Source of the DNA: Streptomyces sp. NBC_01439
GTDB taxonomy: Bacteria > Actinomycetota > Actinomycetes > Streptomycetales > Streptomycetaceae
Length of the DNA: 64,000 nucleotides
Reading direction: 5' to 3'
NCBI RefSeq assembly: GCF_036227605.1
Contig: NZ_CP109487.1
Location: 7,737,001-7,801,000, forward strand
Position numbers and translations under genes: made by a program. The notes below the pieces were generated by a model, which worked only from the letters and a program-made list of their open reading frames with translations, made no database searches and was not told the origin of the DNA. Shown here piece after piece: positions 26,291 through 35,842 of the stretch; positions within the stretch are counted from its first letter, which is position 1; every line of letters starts with the position of its first letter.

Positions 26291-27094
26291 ATGACGACGC
26301 CACCGACCACTTCGCGTCTGCTCGGCATCGGGTGGTGCGCCCTCGTGCCGTTCGCCGTCGTCGCGGTCTACCTCGGTCTGGGCGCCGTCGCGGTCCGCCT
26401 CATCGGAGAGCCGATCGTCGCGACCTCCGTCCTGAGCATGCTTGTTGTCGTCCTGGTCGGCTCGGTGAGGATCCTGCGGCCCCAGTGGCTCGCGCATGCG
26501 CCGGCCCCGCGGCCGAGCACGGAAATTCCGCGCTTCGGGTGGACCGTCGTCGGCTGCGCGGTCCTGGCATTCCTCGCCGGGCAGTCGCTGGCCTTGTGGA
26601 TCTACGCCACGACCGGGTCCACAGGCTTCGACACGTCGAACCAGACGAGGCACGCGGCTGGAGTGCTGGCGACCCTGCTGCTCGCCATGGTCGCGGCTCC
26701 TGTGGGGGAGGAGGCCCTGTTCCGAGGGCTGGTCTACCCATTGCTGCGCAAGCGGGTGAGCATCCTCGCTTCCACGCTGGTCACCGCCGTGGTGTTCGGC
26801 CTGCTGCACGGCAACGCCGTGCAGTTCGCCTCGACCCTGCCGTTGGCGGTGCTCCTGGCCCTGATCTACGAACACACCCGCGTGCTGTGGCCCTGCGTGC
26901 TCCTGCACCTGGGCTTCAACCTCGCTGCCGCCGTTGTCCCGGCACAGGCGCTCTTCGCTCTGGCGAACCCCGTCTCCGCGGCGCTCCTGTACTTGGCCTT
27001 CGCTGGGTGTGCCTTTGGGCTCTACCGGCGGGTCGCCGGCTGGACTGCGCCAGGCGCAGTCCAGGCTTCGGGAGGCGAGTCCGCGATGCAGTGA
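26291..27094 (+). CDS. CPBP-family intramembrane metalloprotease
   Basis: A 267-residue integral membrane protein from ATG 26291 (GAGGAG upstream) with about seven hydrophobic helices. The three CPBP (CAAX/Abi) motifs are present: EEALFRG, VFGLLHGN and HLGFN, supplying the glutamates and histidines of the active site. In bacteria the family includes CAAX-type proteases and bacteriocin self-immunity proteins. The actual substrate here is unknown. It starts 20 bases after the RecJ-like relic, so the two may have been co-transcribed. Confidence 0.85.
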   Translation: MTTPPTTSRLLGIGWCALVPFAVVAVYLGLGAVAVRLIGEPIVATSVLSMLVVVLVGSVRILRPQWLAHAPAPRPSTEIPRFGWTVVGCAVLAFLAGQSLALWIYATTGSTGFDTSNQTRHAAGVLATLLLAMVAAPVGEEALFRGLVYPLLRKRVSILASTLVTAVVFGLLHGNAVQFASTLPLAVLLALIYEHTRVLWPCVLLHLGFNLAAAVVPAQALFALANPVSAALLYLAFAGCAFGLYRRVAGWTAPGAVQASGGESAMQ

Positions 27095-27176
27095 GCGAGG
27101 TACTCAGCCTCTTCTGAAAACGATGGCGCCCTCCGCACTGGACCTGACGGCCTGTCCGGACGCCGCCGACTCGTGA

Positions 27177-27480
27177 CCTTGATACGTCCGAAAGCACCGC
27201 GGATGGCCGAGCGACTGGTCGAGGACGTCTTCACCGCACTGGACGAACAGACCGTCGTCGTCCCGGGCACGGACGCGGCCGTGCTGACCCTTCCCGGCCT
27301 CGCCACCTCGCCACCTCGCTCCGAGCAGTTCTCGGCCAGCTGACGCTCCTCGCCGCCCGGATCGAGGAACTGCTGGAGAACCACCCCCTTTCCAAGGTCG
27401 TGACGTTCATGCCGAGGATCGGCGTCAGGGCCGGAGCGCGGATCCTCATCGACGTCGGCGACGGATCCAGCTGCCGCAGG
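27177..27480 (+). pseudogene. IS110-family transposase fragment
   Basis: Reading across frames gives LIRPKAPRMAERLVEDVF followed by TALDEQTVVVPGTDAA, then a shifted frame with ARIEELLENHPLSKVV and IGVRAGARILIDVGDGSS. These match the middle of IS110-type transposases (the last segment precedes the Tnp_IS116/IS110/IS902 domain). Both ends are missing and there is at least one shift. A related copy lies at 31501-32240. Confidence 0.7.
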
Positions 27481-27496
27481 CCGAGCGGCACGGGGT

Positions 27497-28435
27497 TCAG
27501 CGGTCGTAGCGGTGGGTGTAGGGGGTGTCCAGGCAGGTACGGCAGACGAAGAAGTCGATGCCCCCGCCGCCCAGGTACATGTGGTGTCCGAACGTGTCGA
27601 GGGCGGCGGGGTCCGCCTCGGCTCGCCAGGACGGGGTCGCGGCCTGGTCCTGGCTGGGGTTCCGCTCGTCCAGCGGCAGCCAACGGCCCGCGCCCGGTTC
27701 GGTCGCGGTGACGCTGAGCAGGTGCTCCATGTGCGTGCCGCAGTTCGCGCAGTCAGGCCAGTCCGGCGCCTGGGTCCAACTCGGATATCCGCCGACCTTG
27801 CTCTGCTGAGTGGTGGCCACCTCGAAGTAACCGAATCCGCGTTCCTCATGGAGGGCCTCGAAGCGCTCGCCGAGTTCGCCCGGCAGGTCCCGAAGCGGGT
27901 ATTCCACGGCCGGTGTGGGGGACACCGTGCACGGGCGGGGCAGGTAGTCCTCCTCCGCGGTGTGCGGGCGGGGCGCCTTCCCGTCAGCGACGTCGGCGGC
28001 CGTCAGTGTCGCGCTGCGCCAGTGGAGGCGGGGGTTGGCCGCGTGCTGGTCGTCCTCGTGCACGAGCGGGCACCACAGGATCTGAAACAGGTCGGTACCG
28101 GCGGGGAAGACGAGACCGGGCACGTCCCGTGCGTAGAGCTGGACCACCGGGACCATCGCGACCGGGTCGGGTCCGACGGGCTTGGCGAGCGGCTTGTAGT
28201 GGTCCGGTTCGGCGCACATGGGCCAGGGCTCGCCGGCCGGCCACAGCAGGGGCCCGCCGATGGAGCTGTTGCCGGGGCCCGGCTGCCCGGCCCGGGGGTA
28301 GAGGAGGGTGGCCGTGCGCGCCGCACCGGCCAACTCCGGAAAGACCGAGTCGACATCGAAGGGGATCGGCGCCAACGGGCGCGGCCAGGCCGGCCGGGCC
28401 CCAGAGATGTCCTGCTGTACGTGCCCTGACGGCAT
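27497..28435 (-). CDS. DUF1963/YwqG-like protein
   Basis: A 312-residue protein from ATG 28435 (AGGAG upstream). Early motifs ARTATLLYPRAGQPGP and SSIGGPLLWPAGEPWP, followed by MVPVVQLYARDVPGLVFPAG and a DLFQILWCPL strand, are typical of the DUF1963 (YwqG-like) family. Two CxxC-type pairs (CANC, and CRTC near the end) probably bind zinc. The family's biochemical role is not known to me. Downstream (to the left) lies an IS110 fragment; upstream is the target site of the ISL3 element. Confidence 0.7.
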   Translation of the reverse strand: MPSGHVQQDISGARPAWPRPLAPIPFDVDSVFPELAGAARTATLLYPRAGQPGPGNSSIGGPLLWPAGEPWPMCAEPDHYKPLAKPVGPDPVAMVPVVQLYARDVPGLVFPAGTDLFQILWCPLVHEDDQHAANPRLHWRSATLTAADVADGKAPRPHTAEEDYLPRPCTVSPTPAVEYPLRDLPGELGERFEALHEERGFGYFEVATTQQSKVGGYPSWTQAPDWPDCANCGTHMEHLLSVTATEPGAGRWLPLDERNPSQDQAATPSWRAEADPAALDTFGHHMYLGGGGIDFFVCRTCLDTPYTHRYDR

Positions 28436-28865
28436 GAGGTCTCCTGCTGCTGATGGTCGTACGCCGCCGACCATAGCCCCCGCATCCGACAGCCCTTCCG
28501 TCCGCGCCTCCTGATGTCCCGCATCCCGCCCGTGGGGCGACGGGCGAATGCTCCGGCGTCGGCCTGGACCTGGGGGACCTCTCCCTGAAGAGCACAAGCA
28601 TGGGCCCGAAGCAAGCGCCGCGGCGTTCCCCAATTTCAGCGACATCATTTTCACGTCGCGGAATGCCTTCTCGCCTCCGAGCAACAGGCGTTCCCGGGAC
28701 TCGGTTCTGGCACAGATCTTGGGGAACCATCGCGGAGCGTGACCTCGGTGTTCGATTGCGAGTGACTGACTCGTGCGAGACGGCGCACGCCTTGGCGTCT
28801 GAAGGCCGGAAGTGACGCTCCCTCAGGTGCATGCCGTTCGCTGCTCTGGCTGGCTGTGAACAGTG

Positions 28866-30467
28866 ATGGTGCTGGTCATGCAGACCGATGCACCGTTCTG
28901 GGATTCGCTGGTGTTCGACGGGATCGACGATGTGGAGGTCGAGGCGGTTACGGTCGCGTTCGATACGGTCGAGGTGGTAGCAAGAGGCCGCATGGCGGGG
29001 GCGGCGTGTCCGGACTGCGGCCGCTTCGCGGACCGGGTCCACGACCGTTACCAGCGCAGGCTGAAGGACCTTCCGCTCGCTGAGCAGGGCTTTGTGATCC
29101 GGCTGATGGTCCGGCGATTCATCTGCGGGTCGGCGGACTGTCCGCGCCGAACGTTCGCCGAGCCGTTCTCCCGGCTGGCCGCGCCGTACGCGCGGTTCAC
29201 CACGCGGCTGAACCGCGCCCTGGAGCGGGTGGGGCTCGCCTTGGCCGGACGAGCCGGCGCTCGACTGGCGGCCCAGCTCGGCTTCGGTGCGGGACGGATG
29301 ACCTTGTTACGCAGGGTCATGGCGTTGCCCGATCCGCGATTCAGTACTCCACGCGTGCTGGGCGTGGACGACTTTGCAATCCGTCGCGGCCAGACCTACT
29401 CCACCGTCTTGACCAGTGTCGAAGACCATCGCGTGGTCGACGTGCTCCCGACCCGTGAAGCCGGGCCGCTGGCAGCTTGGCTGGACCGCCATCCCGGCGT
29501 GGAGATCATCTGCCGGGACCGGGCGGGTGCCTACGCCGAGGGCGCGCGGCGCGGTGCACCCGACGCTTTGCAGGTCGCCGACCGGTTCCATCTGTGGCAG
29601 GGCCTCGGCCGCGGCGTGGAGACCTGCGTCGCTGCCCACCGCGACTGTCTGCGCACGCCGGCGCCCAGCGGCACGCTGACGGCCACCCGACCGACTTCAG
29701 GGGGATCGCAAGACGACGCGGAGCCCGTCGGCCGGCGGGCCGCGCGAAAGAAGGCCGCACACGCCCTGGTCCACGAGATGCTCGCCCAGGGGCACTCGCG
29801 CCGGGCGATCGCCCGGCATCTGGGCTGGGGCCTCAACACCGTCCTCCGGTACGCGAACGCCTCACGCTGGCAGGACACCATCCGCGAGAACCGGCCCCGG
29901 CCCAGCAGACTCGATCCCTACAAGCCCTACCTCGAACGACGATTCACCGAGGGATGCACCAGCGTCACCCAACTCCACGGCGAACTGGTCGCCGAGCAGG
30001 CTCCCGTCACCTACGGCATGGTCCGAGCCCACATCGCCACCTTGCGCAGGGACCCGTCCGCCGCACCGCCACGGCCAGCGACCGTACGGCAGGTGACCGG
30101 CTGGCTCACCCGCCACCCCGCCACCCTGAGTGAGGAGGACCGCATCGGCCTCAAGGACCTTTTGACCCGTTGTCCGGAACTGGACACGGCTGCCGGACAT
30201 GTCCGCGACTTCGGCGAGATGCTCACCGACCGCCTCGGCGCCACGCTCCCTGCCTGGATCGACGCAGTCGAAGCCAGCCGGCTGCCCGGGCTCACTGGCT
30301 TCGCGCTCCACCTGCGGCGAGACCTCGACGCCGTGATCGCCGGCCTCACCCTGGACTGGAGCTCGGGCAGCGTCGAGGGAGCCGTGAACCGCATCAAAAA
30401 GATCAAGAGACAGCTCTACGGCCGAGCCGGCTTCCACCTGCTCCGGAAGATGATCCTGCTGCAGTAG
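28866..30467 (+). CDS. ISL3-family transposase
   Basis: About 533 residues (ATG 28866; a GTG three bases earlier is also possible). An N-terminal zinc-finger region has CPDCGRFADRVHDRY and the CGSADCPRRTF pair. The DDE region includes VLGVDDFAIRRGQTYSTVL (first Asp), ICRDRAGAYAEGARRGAP (second Asp) and WSSGSVEGAVNRIKKIKRQ (the Glu). An inserted helix-turn-helix block (HSRRAIARHLGWGLNTVLRY) lies in between. This is the full ISL3 plan and no lesion is visible, so it is probably active. Confidence 0.92.
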   Translation: MVLVMQTDAPFWDSLVFDGIDDVEVEAVTVAFDTVEVVARGRMAGAACPDCGRFADRVHDRYQRRLKDLPLAEQGFVIRLMVRRFICGSADCPRRTFAEPFSRLAAPYARFTTRLNRALERVGLALAGRAGARLAAQLGFGAGRMTLLRRVMALPDPRFSTPRVLGVDDFAIRRGQTYSTVLTSVEDHRVVDVLPTREAGPLAAWLDRHPGVEIICRDRAGAYAEGARRGAPDALQVADRFHLWQGLGRGVETCVAAHRDCLRTPAPSGTLTATRPTSGGSQDDAEPVGRRAARKKAAHALVHEMLAQGHSRRAIARHLGWGLNTVLRYANASRWQDTIRENRPRPSRLDPYKPYLERRFTEGCTSVTQLHGELVAEQAPVTYGMVRAHIATLRRDPSAAPPRPATVRQVTGWLTRHPATLSEEDRIGLKDLLTRCPELDTAAGHVRDFGEMLTDRLGATLPAWIDAVEASRLPGLTGFALHLRRDLDAVIAGLTLDWSSGSVEGAVNRIKKIKRQLYGRAGFHLLRKMILLQ

Positions 30468-30590
30468 CGCCTCGCAGTGGCTATTCGAGGTGCGACTCCC
30501 GATACCTTTCCTCAGGCTGTTCCTCCCAGTGAAAGCGGGCAGCCACGTCCGGCTGCGCGACTTGCAGGACAGGGAGAGGCGGCAGCGATG

Positions 30591-31316
30591 TCATGCTTTG
30601 GCATCGGGCATGCCGCTGGTGACGACGATCGCCGCCACGTCGCCGGTCTTCGTGCGGCCCAACCAGACGACGCCGCCCGACTCGGCCCCGAACGTGACCA
30701 GATCGGCTTGCTGCGACTCATCGCGTACCCGTTGGCACCCGTCGGCCAGCTGCTCAGAATCGCGCGGGGCAGGGACCCCGTCTATGAACGTGCGAAACGG
30801 TGCGGACAAGGTCGTCCACGCGCCTGCATCGGCGAAGCAACCGACATTAGCATCGGAGAAGAAGCGGGGCTCCTCGCCCGGCTGAAGCCTGGCGATGTCG
30901 TCCTCGACACTCAGGCCCATCTCCCATCCGACGACAGGGTCGTCGCTGATGCACAGGCGCGTCGCGGCGCACTCAACACCGTCGACGTGCTCGCCCATGA
31001 ACTCGTACGGGCCTGCCGTCCACGCGATCTCTACCCGGTAGACACCCGGGGGAATGCGCACCGCCAGCTCCCGCGGGGGCCTGGTCGGCAGCCCCCTCTG
31101 GTACTCCCAGACCTGGTCGTCGTGCCATGGCGCATCGACGACAAGCCGGCCGCTCGGTACGCGGATCGTCGTCAGCTCCTCGATGCCCGTCACGACTACC
31201 GGCGTCATCGGATCGTCGTACACCGTCCCAAGGTGAGCACCGGGCGTGAAAGCCGCCTCCAAGTACCAGGTGGCCTCAGGCCCGGCTGCCAGCCGCGCGT
31301 CCCTGACCCACTCCAT
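30591..31316 (-). CDS. DUF4241 protein, passenger of the ISL3 element
   Basis: A 241-residue protein from ATG 31316. The plan is that of DUF4241: a VPSGRLVVDAPWH segment early, RIPPGVYRVEIAW in the middle, and EEPRFFSDANVGCFADAGAW in the C-terminal half (the family's G(V/D)DxGxGxFxD-like turn). DUF4241 proteins are often found among immunity-like or toxin-neighbour genes; no enzyme activity is known to me. The gene lies fully inside the insertion sequence, opposite to the transposase, so it travels with it. Confidence 0.75.
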   Translation of the reverse strand: MEWVRDARLAAGPEATWYLEAAFTPGAHLGTVYDDPMTPVVVTGIEELTTIRVPSGRLVVDAPWHDDQVWEYQRGLPTRPPRELAVRIPPGVYRVEIAWTAGPYEFMGEHVDGVECAATRLCISDDPVVGWEMGLSVEDDIARLQPGEEPRFFSDANVGCFADAGAWTTLSAPFRTFIDGVPAPRDSEQLADGCQRVRDESQQADLVTFGAESGGVVWLGRTKTGDVAAIVVTSGMPDAKA

Positions 31317-31500
31317 GTCTCACTCCCTACTCGCCACCCGGCCGGGCGGTCAACCGAAAGCTACGCGGGCCCGCTGACATCGGCACTTCTTGTATCGTCG
31401 CAATCCGTGATCGCTCCCCAAGATCTGTGCCAGAACCCGGGACTCACCTACAAAGCCACACCGCCGGGGCCGGGACGGTCAACACCTGCGGAGGGGTGCG

Positions 31501-32240
31501 ATGTTGGACACCGAAGGCATGGGCGTCTTCCTCGGGGTGGACGTCGGCAGGACGGCCCACCACGGCCACGGGCTCACCCCGGACAAGCTCAAGGCCAAGT
31601 TCGGCACCGTGTTGTGCCGATCGTGGACCAGCCTGCCTCGATCGGTGCCCCGCCACTGACCGTCGCCCGCGACGCAGGCTGCGAGGTCGCCCACCTGCCC
31701 GGGCTCGCCATGCGGCGGATCGCCGCCCTCTACCCGGGCGAGGCGAAGACGGATGCGAAGGACGCGGCAGTGATCGCGGATGCGGCCCGGGCTCACCGTC
31801 CTGACCGGCTTCGACCAAGACCTCGCCGCAGAAGCCACCCGCACCAGCAACCGGATACGCGGCCTGCTCACCCGGTTCCACCCGTCACTGGAGCGGGTCC
31901 TTGGCCCACGGCTGGACCACCCTGCCGTCGCGTGGCTCCTCGAGCGCTACGGATCCCCGGCCGCACTGCGCAAGGCCGGCCGCCGCAGACTCATCGAGCT
32001 GACCCGGCCCAAGACCCCGCGCATGGCCACCCGGCTGATCGAGGACGTCTTCGACGCCCTCGACGAACAGACCGTAGTGGTCCCGGGAACGGGCACCCTC
32101 GGCGTGGTCATCCCCTCGCCCGCCCGCTCGCTCGCCGCGGTCCACGAACAGCGCCGGGCACTGGAAGCCCAGATCGGCACCCTGTTGGAGGCCCACCCTC
32201 TTCACCCGGTCCAGCACCCACCCCGACCTGGCCGCGGCCA
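31501..32240 (+). pseudogene. IS110-family transposase, multiply frameshifted
   Basis: ATG 31501 opens MGVFLGVDVGRTAHHGHG, the RuvC-like DEDD start of IS110 transposases (first Asp). After a shift the sequence continues PGEAKTDAKDAAVIADAA (the DxxDA motif). After another shift come TRTSNRIRGLLTRFHPSLER, HPAVAWLLERYGSPAALRKA and RLIEDVFDALDEQTVVVPG. The C-terminal catalytic serine domain is absent and the sequence gives way to a transporter relic near 32215. There are at least two shifts. Confidence 0.75.
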
Positions 32241-32850
32241 ACGCCGCGGTCGCCGGCCTGTGCACCCCGCCGCTGGAGGCCGCGCTGCGCGTTCTGTGGC
32301 CGCACGTCGTGCGCAGCCCGCACGAACGGCGAGCCGCGCTCTCGCTCGACGCCTGCGCCCCGGAGCTCGTGTTCATCGGCGGTCCGCTACTCGTCATGGC
32401 TCTGCACGCCCTGACCGGCACCACCGTCGTGCTCATCGCCACAGCGGCGATCGTGCTCGCCGGGTGCGCGCTGTTACGGGCTCGGCCCGATCCGTACCCC
32501 CGGCCTGCGCGCTCTGGCGGCAGCCCTGTTCGGGGCGGGCATCACCCTGGGAGCACTCAACGTCGTCGCCCTCGCCGCAGCCGAACGTCACCACGCCGAG
32601 TACCTCTCGGCGTTGAGGCCCGCGGCGCTCGCAGTCGGCAGCCTGATCGGCGACCTCCTCTACGGACGCCGCACCTGGCCCGGCTCGCCCTCGCGTCAAC
32701 TCCGCGCGATCGGTTGCGGCTTTGCGGTCGGCTCCCTGCCGACGCCTGCCGACCCCGCCCCTGTCCCGGCCATCACGGCCGCCGCACTGCCCGGCCACTG
32801 CTCCCGCGGCAGCCGCAGGTGTTGCCGCCCGGTCCGTCGTGCTCTGGGCC
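32210..32850 (+). pseudogene. MFS transporter fragment
   Basis: Frames in succession read ANAAVAGLCTPPLEAALRVL, AALSLDACAPELVFIGGPLL and ATAAIVLAGCALLRARPDPY, then after a shift LRALAAALFGAGITLGALNV and RPAALAVGSLIGDLLYGRRT. This is the pattern of middle and C-terminal helices of a Streptomyces-type MFS transporter. The N-terminal half is replaced by the IS110 relic, and at least one shift is present. Confidence 0.6.
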
Positions 32851-33141
32851 ACGCGCCGCCACTTCACCCCTGCTGCCGACCACCCTCCGGTGGCGTCCAC
32901 TCAGCCGAACCGCCGACCAGACCATTGGAGAAGTGGCCGTCCCCCCGCATGAGGGTTGGGGCAGGACCACGGCGAGCACGGATCCCGGGTGCACCCGAAC
33001 GTAGGCCAAATCCAATCGACTTGACAGGATCGTTGCGTGTAGGGATATCGTACGACCGCTCATCAAGTGGGCTAGATGATCAACATTTTTGGTTGACCTG
33101 GCCGTACTGTTCAGTTCCGCAACGGGGGGTAAGGCCAGTAC

Positions 33142-33516
33142 ATGCGGTGGAAAGCTCGCCGCGTCGGCAAGGGGCATGCGGTCAGCCGCCCTGCCGTACG
33201 CAGAGCAGCCGGGAACATTGTTGAGAAAACCAAGCGCCGGGCGCAGCCGTTTGACAACATTTTCCGCCCGCGCAGTGTCCGCGGATCACGACCAGTCCAC
33301 CGCATTGCCACCCGGGCGCTCACGGGCGCCGTCATCGCGATGGCCTTCGTGTTCACCGTTGCGTTCGAGGTTGTCGCTGAAGTCCGGTACTTCATGGAAC
33401 CGTACGCCGGCGTCCTGAGTCTGCCGATAGGCATGGGCCTGTTCTGTCTCTGCACCGCTGCCGTCGTGGTCACTGGGCAGCGAAGCGGGGGTTCACTGCA
33501 CACGCGGAAAGTCTGA
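33142..33516 (+). CDS. Small two-span membrane protein
   Basis: A 124-residue protein from ATG 33142: a strongly basic N-terminal 60 residues (MRWKARRVGKGHAVSRPAV...), then two hydrophobic helices (ALTGAVIAMAFVFTVAFEVV and GVLSLPIGMGLFCLCTAAVV). It is probably an inner-membrane protein with a cytoplasmic basic tail. No family is recognised. Confidence 0.5.
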   Translation: MRWKARRVGKGHAVSRPAVRRAAGNIVEKTKRRAQPFDNIFRPRSVRGSRPVHRIATRALTGAVIAMAFVFTVAFEVVAEVRYFMEPYAGVLSLPIGMGLFCLCTAAVVVTGQRSGGSLHTRKV

Positions 33517-33689
33517 CGACTACTGGCTCAGCCTGCCGAACGCATGCCTGAGCACGGGGCGGGTGGCGCCCCGAGAGTTAACGGGGCAGGGGCGAGGGGG
33601 ACGGGGCGATGAGGTGGGCTGCTCGACGGAAGGCCGCCCGGAGCGGGGAGAGTGGCGGGTTGCGTGCAGAACCAGGCGGTGGAACGCCG

Positions 33690-34274
33690 ATGCACCTCGC
33701 GAGAGCAGTCATGCGGTGGCGCAGGGACCCCTCGCGACGCGCCCTCTTGAAGGAATGCGAGAAGCTGCTTGCCGATCTGCCCGTGCCCACTCCCTTCAGT
33801 GTCGAGGCGCTGGTCCGGAACATGGAGCATGCACTGGAGCGTCAGATTCGGCTGGTGCCCTTTGACGACCCGGATGGAGGGCTGGGCACAGCCTGCGGCC
33901 TCCGAGTCAGGACGCCGGAGTTCACGGTCGTGCTCTACCGACGCCGATCCAGCCGGAACCAGACCGAGCACATCATCCTTCACGAGCTGGCGCACGAGTG
34001 GCTGGACCACGGCAGCACCCTGACCGATGAAGAGGTCGAGCGATACGTCCCTGAGCACATCCGGGACGAAGTCCTTCGTCGATTCCCCTCGGCTCTGGTC
34101 CAAGGCCGCGTGAACTACGACAGCCCGGAGGAGCAGCAGGCCGAGTTGTCGGCGTCCCTGATCAAGCGGTTGGCCCGCCATCAGCAGGTGGCCGGCGACG
34201 ACATGGTCAGCCTCTTGGAGTCCTCGCTCTCCCACCCGGTTGCTCCGCCGCGGCGTGGCTCCAAGAACGAATAA
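33690..34274 (+). CDS. ImmA/IrrE-type metallopeptidase-like protein
   Basis: A 194-residue protein from ATG 33690; an earlier in-frame ATG at 33609 would add 27 residues. It contains HIILHELAHEWLDHG, an HExxH zinc-peptidase motif in the context typical of ImmA/IrrE proteins, after ADLPVPTPFSVEALVRNM. Such enzymes cleave repressors. The gene is followed eight bases later by a MAB_1171c-like membrane protein, a pairing common in Streptomyces next to XRE regulators. One of these lies 2.5 kb away on the other strand and is a possible substrate. Confidence 0.75.
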   Translation: MHLARAVMRWRRDPSRRALLKECEKLLADLPVPTPFSVEALVRNMEHALERQIRLVPFDDPDGGLGTACGLRVRTPEFTVVLYRRRSSRNQTEHIILHELAHEWLDHGSTLTDEEVERYVPEHIRDEVLRRFPSALVQGRVNYDSPEEQQAELSASLIKRLARHQQVAGDDMVSLLESSLSHPVAPPRRGSKNE

Positions 34275-34282
34275 CGGACGGC

Positions 34283-35518
34283 ATGCTCGACTTCTTCAGG
34301 TACCTGACCGCGGCAGTGATGACCCTCATAGCCGTCTGGCGATTCCCCGCCGTCCGGTACGGTGACGCCCACCGCCGAGCCCTCTGGGGCGGCTACGCCG
34401 GATTCTCCGTGGCCTTGTGGCTCTACACACCAGCAGCGATGCACGCCGTGGACCACATCCCCGTGATCGACCTGAACGCTCTCCTCAGGCACTTCGCCAG
34501 CACCGCCGCCATCATCGCGTCCTTGACGTACGTTGCGACCAGCTACGGCAAGAGCTCCGAGGCCGTGGTGCCCCGACACGTCACGGTGTCGCGCTGGATC
34601 GCCCGTGCCTCCTACCCGGTGGGCGCAATCGGCGTGACCCTGCTCACCATTCTCTTTTTCACCGTTGTGGACCGCCAGCGGCAAAGTGAAGACTTTCTCA
34701 GCGATCATGCAGGGGAATTGGGCGCCGCTGTGTATATGAGCGTCTTCTACTTCTTCCCGCTCGTCACGACCGCCGTCTGCGGCTACCAGTGGTCGCGTGG
34801 GGCGCGAGAAGCCGAGACGCCCAGCATGCGAATCGGTCTCAGGCTCATGGGAATCTCGATGTGGATGGGGCTCCTCCACACGACTGCCCGAATCGTCATC
34901 GTGTGGACGGCGGTATTTTTCCCGTTGAGCCATTCGACAATGGAGATGCTCATTGATCTCACGGCGATGTGGATGAACCTGCTCTTCCTGATCGTGGCTG
35001 TAGGCGCGAGCATCCCCACCACCAGCGTCGTTGCTGCTCGCTGGAAGACATGGAAGACCCTCTACCGGCTTCACCCGCTCTGGTACGACCTGGTGAAGGC
35101 CTTCCCCGGAACGAGTCTCTACCCGCCCGGGTCGCGCCTGGCCGAGCTGATCCACATGCGGGTCCCCAGCGATGTCCGCCTGGACCGATGGACCCAGGAC
35201 GTCGCCGATGCCTGCGAGAAGCTCCGTTACTACGCCCCGGAGACGCTCCTGTGGGCTGCTGAGGAGACGACCGCGTCGCACCCCGACCCCGAGCCGGGCG
35301 CCGAGGCGTACTGGATCGCCGCGGCGCTGCGTGCCGCTGCCTCCACAAAGGCCAGCCAGTACGCGACGGGCCCGCTCCAGGAGAAACCTTTCGTCGACAC
35401 GAACAGCGAGGCAGCCTGGCTCGTGCGAGTGAGCAAGGCATACGCGGTCATCACCCCGGGCGACGCTCAAGAGCTTCTGCAGCAGTCTGCGGAGCTGAGT
35501 CTTGAACCGGACGCGTAA
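34283..35518 (+). CDS. MAB_1171c-like membrane protein
   Basis: A 411-residue protein from ATG 34283. The first 240 residues form about seven hydrophobic helices (MLDFFRYLTAAVMTLIAVWR, ALWGGYAGFSVALWLYTPAA, and others). The C-terminal 170 residues are soluble and helical, with the family-like segment RLHPLWYDLVKAFPGTSLYP. It pairs with the ImmA/IrrE gene just upstream. The family is called a putative transporter, but the known linkage to XRE/ImmA modules fits a membrane sensor or effector just as well. Confidence 0.7.
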   Translation: MLDFFRYLTAAVMTLIAVWRFPAVRYGDAHRRALWGGYAGFSVALWLYTPAAMHAVDHIPVIDLNALLRHFASTAAIIASLTYVATSYGKSSEAVVPRHVTVSRWIARASYPVGAIGVTLLTILFFTVVDRQRQSEDFLSDHAGELGAAVYMSVFYFFPLVTTAVCGYQWSRGAREAETPSMRIGLRLMGISMWMGLLHTTARIVIVWTAVFFPLSHSTMEMLIDLTAMWMNLLFLIVAVGASIPTTSVVAARWKTWKTLYRLHPLWYDLVKAFPGTSLYPPGSRLAELIHMRVPSDVRLDRWTQDVADACEKLRYYAPETLLWAAEETTASHPDPEPGAEAYWIAAALRAAASTKASQYATGPLQEKPFVDTNSEAAWLVRVSKAYAVITPGDAQELLQQSAELSLEPDA

Positions 35519-35842
35519 AACGTTGCAGCCCGAAAACGCCATTCGAGTTTCAGGTGCTGCTCCTTGCGGCTGAAGAAGTCGACTCAATTGGGAGGTCGCG
35601 TGAAATAGGAAATAGCCTAGCCCCAGGTGCTATTGCCGCCCTTCAGATTCGGGCGGGGCCGCCAGTCCCGCAAAGAGGTGGCTGGTACCGTGGCCATACA
35701 ATGGGCGGCATCGTTTTCCGCCCTGTAAATACCGCCGACCCTGGAAAGCGAAGCGCAGGCGCTGTCGCCGCCACGCGTACGCCGGGGCCGGAACGCTGTC
35801 CAGCACGGGCGGCGCCCAGATTCTCAGCACTGGAGTTCCTGC
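35519..35842. other. Intergenic region
   Basis: No gene is seen. A TACAAT box around 35696 could be a promoter -10 element for the HAD gene, but I see no convincing -35 partner. Confidence 0.3.

Larger units (their letters stand above)
28703..31437. mobile_element. ISL3-family insertion sequence carrying a DUF4241 passenger gene
   Basis: The element is 2735 bp. Terminal inverted repeats at 28703-28736 and 31404-31437 match at 31 of 34 positions and begin GGTTCTGGCACAG. Identical 8-bp direct repeats, CGGGACTC, flank it at 28695-28702 and 31438-31445, the duplication length usual for ISL3. Inside are the transposase (+) and a second gene on the opposite strand. Intact repeats and target duplication show a recent single insertion, into DNA just upstream of an IS110 relic. 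Confidence 0.93.
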
